A stretch of DNA of 64,000 nt, from the NCBI GenBank assembly GCA_036172665.1, contig CM069870.1:61690212-61754211 (forward strand), in the 5' to 3' direction. Source of the stretch: Prosopocoilus inquinatus (taxonomy: Eukaryota; Arthropoda; Insecta; Coleoptera; Lucanidae). Of the stretch, positions 56,371 to 64,000 are shown in pieces. The number at the start of each line of letters is the position of its first letter. The stretch's first letter is position 1. The notes below the pieces were generated by a model that saw nothing but the letters and a program-made list of their open reading frames with translations, was not told the origin of the DNA and searched no databases. A program made the position numbers and the translations under genes.

Positions 56371-57712
56371 TTTCGTCAATCAATGCAGTTATGTCACCTT
56401 TAGAATGATGTCATGAAACTAACGCGTTGTCTGAATGAAACTCCGTTGCTTAAAAAATATTGAATATTAGCAGGCCTAGGCGTATTTTAGGCGGAAGATT
56501 TCGTTAAATATGCGAGGAACTACTATAGTATCATAGTCGGAAAAAGTTCTAATCTTTAAAGCGTCTGCTCTGAACCACTACAGTTCTGGTTGATTGGATA
56601 TAAAAATCTGTTTACATAATCGATTCATTCCGAAATGAACTCGCATTCTTTTTGCAGTGACGGCGCTATAATTGATATGAATTAAATATATTATGCCAGG
56701 CTTTTTAAAAGCTGCGTTAAAGAATTATAATCAGGCCTAGACGCATTTTAGGCGGAAGGTTTCCTTAAATATACGACGAACTACTAATATGCTGAAACGA
56801 TCGTAGTCGGAAAAAGTTTTAATCTTTAACGCGTCTGCCCTGTAAAAACAAAACAATAAACCAGTCGAAGCCCAAGAAGTCTATGTGGTACGCAGTAACC
56901 ACGACAGTTCTGGTCGACTGGATATAAGAACTTGTTTACATAACCGATTCATTCCGAAATAAACTCGCATTCTTTTTGCAGTGACGGCGCTATAATTGAT
57001 ATGAATTAAATATATTATGCCAGGCTTTTTAAAAGCTGCGTTAAAGAATTATAATCAGGCCTAGGCGCATTTTAGGCGGAAGGTTTGCTTAAATATACGA
57101 GGAACTACTAATATGCTGAAACGATCATAGTCGGAAAAAGTTCTAATCTTTAACGCGTCTGCCCTGTAAAAACAAAACATTAAACCAGTCGAAGCTCGAG
57201 AAGTCTATGCGGCACGCAGTAACCACTACAGTTCTGGTCGACTGGATATAAAAACTTGTTTACATTCATTCCGAAATAAACTCGCATTCTTTTTGCACCG
57301 ACGGCTCTATAATTGATATGAATTAAATATATTATGCCAGACTTTTTAAAAGTTATATTAAGGAATTATAATATTTTCATAATTATTAATTTGAAAGAAA
57401 CTATAAAGGCAGTTATGTTACATACGTAATTTACATCAAACGGTTGCTTCTGATGCAATGAGCGCATGAGTGAGAGTGCCTCGGACATATAAAACGTTCA
57501 GCGGCGACGTTGAAATCTACGCCGCTGCTTTCTTTATCTTTACACTGCTTTTTATCAGATATCCTAGGAATGTCCGACCCTTAAATATTAGGTTACGAAA
57601 TTGTCAAATAGCGTGATAAATCAAGTGACATAATTATTCGTTAAGAACGAGACGAATTCTGATAAGTATACTATTTTTGTCGTAGATGACATAACTGCAT
57701 TGATTGGCGAAA
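56371..57712. repeat. Tandem array bounded by inverted repeats
   Basis: A 26-bp sequence containing CAATCAATGCAGTTATGTCA (56371-56396) faces its reverse complement at 57687-57712 with one mismatch. Between them are three tandem units starting CAGGCCTAGGCG-like at 56471, 56732 and 57056 (spacings 261 and 324 bp), ending near 57370. Each unit contains TAGTCGGAAAAAGTTCTAAT and GTTCTGGTCGACTGGATATA. The layout suggests a non-autonomous DNA transposon with an internal satellite. Confidence 0.7.
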
Positions 57713-58399
57713 AGTAGCATAGAGTCACGTGGAATTCAATTAATTATAAAGATCTTCACTACAAATAAAATTTGTCGATCATCGTTTGCTTTCTTGATGA
57801 AGACAAGCAAATGCCATACACATTCGTTCCAAATTTTATACGCAACCTATTTGGCAAGTACTACCTTATACTGAGTGCCGCAAATTAAAACAATTAAATT
57901 AAAATTATAACAATACTCATACTTTTTTTAATACCCACAAGAAACGTTGATATTTCGGGTAAATTTAAATAAAACTGAAAAAGAATACTCACTATGGAAA
58001 CGTGTCTGTCATTTTGTAACAAATGTTTGCAAATTTTTCATAATTATTTACATCTTGTCACACGGCTCTAAAGCCCAATTACTTTTCCAATTAATTAATT
58101 AATACATAAGTGCATTTCATTAGATTACGAAATTAAGTTGAGTCGATTCCCTGACGTTACTTTCCAAGTGGAATTCAGTCTACTTCTTATCTCTGTCTCT
58201 TTCAGTTTAATTAATAGTCCTCCTTACAATAATAAAAATCCTATTCTTTAATTGACAAAGTATGTTCAAATATAAGAGAAATTTTAATGAAATAACAAAG
58301 AGATTACAAATAAAATAAAACGCGAATTAAATTAAAACAATTAATTAATTAAATTTCAAGTATCATAAAATTGAAACTAGAATATGAAAAAGAGAGGGG

Positions 58400-58985
58400 A
58401 GGATCACCAAAATCAGTTTAGTTTTTCGTTAGCTGCTGAATTTTAAGCAACAACGATACTTCATTCAAAGTTACCCTCGCCGGTAGTGGATGCTTCTTAG
58501 TTACACTTCATTTAAATTAAATCAGAAAAAATTACTGACGGAATAGAGTTTGAATTTTGAAAACTTCACGGCGAGGAAATTTAAGACCCGTGTTAAATTC
58601 GACTAAGTCATATTCGGAATTCCGCGAGCTTTCTTCTCTTGTCATATTGATAATGATCCAGGGTGACGTGGGTAACTACAGCAAGCCTGGGAATTCGTAA
58701 AAGTGGCAACGCATAGAGAATTTCCATGATTTAACTCTGATTCAATGATATTTTTTTGTTCTGCAAAACAGTTCATCATTTTTTTATTATGATACTCTAG
58801 TACGATCTTATTTCTTGGTATATTGCAAGTTGACTAATGCTTTAATTACGTAAGCTAGAAGCTTGTGTTTTTCAATGAGAAATGGTCCAATATGGGTTCT
58901 AATTTAATAAAGTATCTAAATTAAATAAAGTGTACTGAATCACAAAAAATAATCATAATTATTTTAAACAGAAACCATTAAACTC
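58400..58985 (-). repeat. Unclassified dispersed repeat, copy 3
   Basis: This is the reverse-strand counterpart of 18460-19260 and 31440-32440, with words CACGTCACCCTGGATCATTA and CTTAAATTTCCTCGCCGTGA on the minus strand. The MITE site used in copy 2 is empty here. Confidence 0.65.
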
Positions 58986-58989
58986 ATAA

Positions 58990-61265
58990 AAGTAGAATCA
59001 AAAATAAATAATTTATTTGGCTCAGATTAATTGTCAGCTTATTTTAAATTGCTTGTATTTTTTCATTTATTTAAAAAAATGAAATATTTCAGAAATTTCT
59101 TAAATAATCACGTGTATCACAATCAAATACAAAAGAAAGGAAGGAAGGAAAATGGACGATTAAAGATTAACGCTGTAGGCTAGGCGAACGAGGTATCACC
59201 TCAACAATAATTGTTCACTCTGTATATACTTTCCATACTTTCAATTAATTAAATGCAATTTCCTGCAGAACTCCACGTTTCAACCGCTCAGCGTGGTGAT
59301 ACTTTTTCCGGTAGTTTTTTTAAGCTATTTAATTTTTCTCTTGAATCGAGGATTCATTAATTCAATGTTCTCTAGTGCCGTATAATTTTCGATGATCTTT
59401 CCTGTAATGTTGTTATACAAAATTTATACCTATATTAAAAAATATATATATTAAAATATAACTAAAACGAATTTCACTATCAACTATAGTCTTTTATTTT
59501 TCAATATAATCAACTTCTTCAAGAATATACAAATACTTTCTTTCAGTAAATTCCTTTTCAAATATTTTAGTTAGAGTATAGCTAGAAATTTATTTGATTT
59601 TAGACGAAATATAGTTAAGTGAAATATTTAATAATTAACTTGTTCTGTTCATAATGTGCGATTCTTCTGACACTTTGTCAATACATTAATAGAGTTTCGT
59701 ATAAAATCAGAATTTTTTTATAAAAAAAAACTTTCGTTGGTAGAGGAACGGGCTTTAAGAAGTAAGGTTTGATATTAGTTAGTTTTTTTAAATAGTTTTT
59801 CATAATTTTCAAGCATATATTGCAAGAAAGTTTCTTTATATTATTGCTACGTTTTTTTATTGAAACAAGCGTTAGATCGACGTTGACTTCTTGAGGGTTG
59901 ATGTACACTGGAAAGAAGTTGATGAAGAACTATCAATGCCAATGTTTCTTACCTGGTTAATTTACATTCACAATCCCGAAATTTACAAATAATATTAAAG
60001 AATTTTGATTTAAATATTATATTTAAACTTTAGGCCAAACGATCATTATTTTTTCCTACTTTTTATAATACTATTCTTAAATAGTATTTGTATAGTTTTT
60101 TGTTTCCTATTATGGGTTTCCTATTTACTCGTGTAATATTATTTGGTTTAAATAATCCAGAAAGCAGAATTTATCAAGATTTTATTTTATTGATAGAATT
60201 CGATGAAAACCTATGAATTTTTGTAATATATAAGTAGTATTTAATCTGAAGAAGTTGTTAACGAAACGTCGACGTTTAAACTGATTTTATAAACTGTATC
60301 ATAATTATTTACTTTTTAACTTAATTACTTTTTTTTATTACACGGGAGACTTTTCTTTTGCATATGATAAGCGATGTTAAGTGTAGATTCACTAATTTTG
60401 GCAGACATTCGGGCGTTAGAAAGTAAATTATAGTATCTCCTTGATTACTTAAAATTTATCTAATATGGAGATATGACAGTTTACCTCTGATACTAAAATT
60501 ATTTATAAAACAGAGATAGGTGCATAAAATAAATTTGGAGTTCTTACTTTACGGAGTATAAATTTTCGTTTCAGGTTATGAGGAGAAACAAAGATATTTT
60601 AAAATAAAATGATTTTTAACAACAGTTTCATTAAAAAAATAAATTAATTAACAGAAAATAAGTGGGATTTGATTGAAACGAAATCGTTCAGAATCAACCA
60701 GTACCAGCCCTACTTGGGACTTTTTCCGCAAAATAATGTAAGGGTAGATGAATTTCGATATAATTTTATGTGTTATAAATCGAAAATTTAAATAAATATC
60801 AAAAAACCAAGTACACCACTGAATTGCATTTGAAGAAATATCCAAATAATGTTAAAGCAGATTTTGACTTTATCCCTAACAAAACTGATCGCAACCTGGT
60901 CACTAGTTTTCTTCTTTTGTTTATTTAGTTATACAATGCGTTAATAAATTATTTAGATCAACTTTTGCTATGAAACTTTTAACGCTGCATAGTAAAAACC
61001 ATTTTTGCACTTTTTTGAGTTTCATGCCGTAAAAATTCGCAGGTTTGACGCGTTTCAAAGTTCAATCAAATAAAGCGATACTACCAAAGACAATAAAAAT
61101 CTGTCGAGCTAAAATTGCACAGCAAAAGTTAATCTAAGTAATTTAATAACGCAATGTAGAGATGGTCATAAGAGAATCAAAATTGAATCACCATGTACTT
61201 TGTATAAATAGTTCATATTATATGATAATTTATCTATTATTGATTTTCTAATTATTAAAATAACT
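58990..61265. other. Intergenic stretch
   Basis: Very AT-rich. It holds one hammerhead-core-like motif (60246-60267) and otherwise nothing I can recognise. Confidence 0.45.
60246..60270 (+). ncRNA. Hammerhead-core-like motif
   Basis: CTGAAGA (60246-60252) is followed by a short GTT/AAC hairpin and GAAAC (60263-60267), then GTCGACG. It resembles the minimal motifs at Penelope ends, without any Penelope coding sequence nearby. Chance is possible. Confidence 0.3.
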
Positions 61266-61289
61266 ATCAAATTTCATCCAATTTTCATT

Positions 61290-63746
61290 CTAGTCATCTA
61301 TATACCACCATTGTGCAGTAGTAATGATTATTGTGTACTTATCGATTTTTTAATGTCTTTATCTTGTATATACGGATCTGAAATGCTTCTTTTAGAAGAT
61401 TTTAGCATCCCTGAATTTGAGTCATGCTCCTCTGGTGAACTTAAAATAACGCCACTCTATAGTTATATGAAAAACTTAATGAATTTCTATAGCTTAAAGC
61501 AATGTAATAACATTTTTAATCAACAGACAACAGACTACTGGATCTAGTTTTCCTAAACACTTTCAGTCAATGCTGCGTATCTAAAGCAGATGATCCCTTT
61601 GTACCAGAAGATGTTCACCATCCAGCTCTTGGTATCGATTATGTTGAGACAGAAAAGGCTTCATTCTACTTCTGATTTAGAGTACAACTTCCGCAAATGC
61701 AATTTTAACCAACTCTATGAATCATTACTTAACGCCAGTTGGTCCTTCCTTGAGTCTTGTTCTACTGCAGATACTGCACTTACTGAATTTTATGCCGTAC
61801 TAGACGACATTTTTAAAATTCATGTACCGAGGAAAAAGTCTCCTCCGTCACGTACATATCCCACTTGGTTCACTATGGATATAATTACAGGATTAAAAAA
61901 GAAAAATACTCTCTGGAGAAGGTACAGGAGAACTAAATCGAAGATTATAATCTTTTTAAATCATTAGGATCTTCAATTAAAACTGAAATTAAAACTGCTT
62001 ATGCATCGATTTAAAACATATCAACAACACTTTAAAACGCAATCCTAGAGCTTTTTGGTCTTTTATACGGTCTAAAAGTGACTCTAATAATATTCTATCT
62101 GAAATGATCCATAATGACAAGAATTTGAATAATCCCGAAGAAATAGTCAATGCTTTTACTGGTTATTTTGCTCAATCCTTTATTAATAACAGTCATGTAC
62201 AGGTTAATCAAGACTCTCTTACCTTAAACACAAACGTGCTAAACATATACTCAGTCACTGAAGATGATGTAATTCGGGCTATTAAGAAGTTGAAACCTAA
62301 AATGACGTTAAGTCCAGATGGAATTCCTGCCTTTGTTGTACGAGATTGTATTTATGTCTTTGCCAAACCTTTAACTAGGATATTCAATCTTATCCTTGGC
62401 TCTGGTCAGTTTCCGTCACTGTGGAAAGTTTCAAGAATCTCTCCTGTACATAAAAAGGTAGTAAATCTAATATTCTAAATTACAAACCGATATCAATTAT
62501 ATGTAATTTTGCCAAAGTCTTCGAGTTGTTGCTTCATGTCTTCTTTTATAATCATGTCTCACATATTTTAACCGTAAACCAACATGGGTTCACAAATGGG
62601 CGATCAATTGAAACCAATTTTGTGTCAGTTACCCAATTTTTGTGTGAAGCCTTAGATGCCCAAGGCCAGGTAGATGTTTTCTACGCGGACTTTTCGAAGG
62701 CCTTTGATACGATCGACCACGAGTTGCTATTGCGTAAACTGGATTATTTTGGTTTTTCTGATAATTTGATTCAATTAATAACATCTTATTTGAATGATCG
62801 CTACATGTTTGTAACACTCAATGGACATAAATCAAATCTATTTAAACAGCAAAGTGGGGTACCACAAGGATCTGTGTTGGGCCCTCTGCTGTTTAGCATT
62901 TTTATCAATGATATTTCGGATAGCCTTGATACTTCGTTTTTAATGTATGCTGATGATTTAAAAATCTATCGTACTATAAACTCAGTAGAGGATTCTATTC
63001 ATCTACAGAAGAACCTTGATGCAGTGTACGAATGGTGCAGGGAAAACAAGCTTCCATTAAATGTCTCGAAATGTAATGTAATGACTTTCACTAGGAAGAA
63101 AAAACCTCTTGAAACAACATACAAAATTGATGACACGGCACTTGTTAGACCCGATACTTTCCGAGATCTTGGTGTAATATTTGATCCTAAACTTACTTTC
63201 AGTAACCATATTGATTATATTGTTCAAACTGTCTTTAAGTTATTAGGCTTCATCATTAGAAACGGAAGAGAGTTCTCTGATTTTAATACCTTAAAACTTC
63301 TTTATACGACGTATGTCAGATCTCGTCTGGAGTATGCCTTAATCTGGTCTCCCATACTCAATGTTTACATTTCCTCACTTGAACGGGTGCAGCGTAAGTT
63401 CTTAAAAGTAGCTGCGTATTTAGCTGATGGGACCTATCCACCTAGAGGTTATCCTCAAGACCTCCTTCTGCAACGATTTAATCTGACATCGTTAGCCTCT
63501 AGATGTGTTGAACATTCGATAATTTTCCTGTTTAAGGCGATACATAACATACACGACTGTCCCATCCTACTTTCTAGAATTAGTCTTAGAGTTGGTAGAC
63601 CTAATTCCAAAATAAGAAACGTATTTTATGCAACCAATGTCAGAACAGATACAGGAATGAGTTTTCCGCTTAAGCAAATTATTTATAATTATAACTATAT
63701 TGAGCAATCATTGGACATATTTAATTGCACAATTTTGGAAATATGA
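61290..63746 (+). pseudogene. LINE endonuclease / reverse transcriptase, frameshifted
   Basis: Endonuclease remains are VIYIPP, LLLEDFSIPEF and, after a frame change near 61540, LLDLVFLNTF and VPEDVHHPALG. Further frameshifts fall near 61940, 62011 and 62457. The reverse transcriptase, mostly in the open frame 62526-63746, shows NQHGFTNGRSIETN, VFYADFSKAFDTIDHELLL, QQSGVPQGSVLGPLLFSIFI and FLMYADDLKIY (catalytic YADD), then FRDLGVIFDPKLTFSNHI in the thumb region. The C-terminal frame is open and ends at 63746. At least four frame breaks make it inactive. Confidence 0.88.
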
Positions 63747-63819
63747 AATGCGGTTCATTAAAACTGGTGTACTCAAGTGTCCTATAATTGGGGTTGTTCT
63801 GTTGGACACTTTAATCAAA

Positions 63820-63846
63820 ATAATAATAATAATAATAATAATATTA
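63820..63846 (+). repeat. (AAT)n tail of the LINE
   Basis: About eight AAT units directly after the LINE 3' end. Confidence 0.85.
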
Positions 63847-64000
63847 TCTCACTTTATCGATGTAATTATTTGAGGAACTTAAGTACGTAACGTTCGTTTT
63901 CTAGAAATAATACCTACGCGTGTTGTTAATTTTTTTTTAATAAAAAGCTTTTAAACTTTAAGCGATTGATAACTTCGTCAATCGATAGTGAAATGTTCAG

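Larger units (their letters stand above)
61270..63850 (+). mobile_element. Jockey-like LINE, 5'-truncated, (AAT)n tail
   Basis: The copy starts inside the endonuclease domain (VIYIPP near 61296) and runs through the reverse transcriptase to a 3' untranslated part and an AAT microsatellite tail (about 63820-63846). Truncation at the 5' end and a simple-repeat tail are typical of LINE insertion. I found no target duplication because the 5' junction is unclear. Confidence 0.85.

Noticed and set aside
61311..62478. Three separate small genes upstream of the reverse transcriptase ORF
   Set aside because: They are frameshifted pieces of one LINE endonuclease/reverse transcriptase reading frame.
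1..64000. CRISPR array, bacterial operons or viral genome
   Set aside because: No evenly spaced short repeats with unique spacers. Spliced Osiris genes and transposons show a eukaryotic insect chromosome.

Overview
The window is AT-rich animal nuclear DNA. It carries four genes of the insect-specific Osiris family (secreted DUF1676 proteins), with introns, TATA boxes and dense transposon debris. The host is therefore an insect. A beetle would fit, but that is inference.

Genes. Osi-A (4116-4841, +) has no intron. Osi-B (13440-14206, -) has two exons. Osi-C (15163-29491, -) has four exons over 14.3 kb. Osi-D (36399-45631, -) has three exons over 9.2 kb. I assembled the spliced genes by eye from splice signals and reading phase, and every junction is in phase. 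All four proteins show a signal peptide, a two-cysteine region, a basic linker and a hydrophobic Ala/Leu/Gly stretch. They are probably part of the conserved Osiris cluster and act in epithelia that lay down cuticle. I could not assign Osiris numbers.

Mobile DNA. A nearly complete Penelope-like retroelement (reverse transcriptase plus GIY-YIG nuclease) lies at 8.5-10.9 kb, next to remains of an older one. There are two mariner copies (46.8-48.0 and 52.3-53.6 kb), a second type of mariner-like element (53.6-54.9 kb), a 5'-truncated jockey-like LINE (61.3-63.85 kb), smaller LINE fragments, a transposon with long terminal inverted repeats (40.7-42.2 kb), several MITEs, tRNA-derived SINE-like sequences, a three-copy unclassified repeat and several satellite or palindrome arrays.

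Most notable. A repeat family of about 120 nt folds as a hammerhead ribozyme: CUGANGA and GAAA core, short stem III, GUC or GUA cleavage site, long stem I. It occurs at 11.05-11.18 kb (+), 20.16-20.28 kb (-), 16.48-16.90 kb (rearranged, with a 13-bp target duplication) and 31.25-31.36 kb (decayed). At 10.8-11.2 kb a partial and a complete copy are spaced like a tandem retrozyme or Penelope pLTR. The 20.2-kb copy lies sense-strand inside intron 2 of Osi-C, so an Osiris pre-mRNA may carry a self-cleaving intronic ribozyme.
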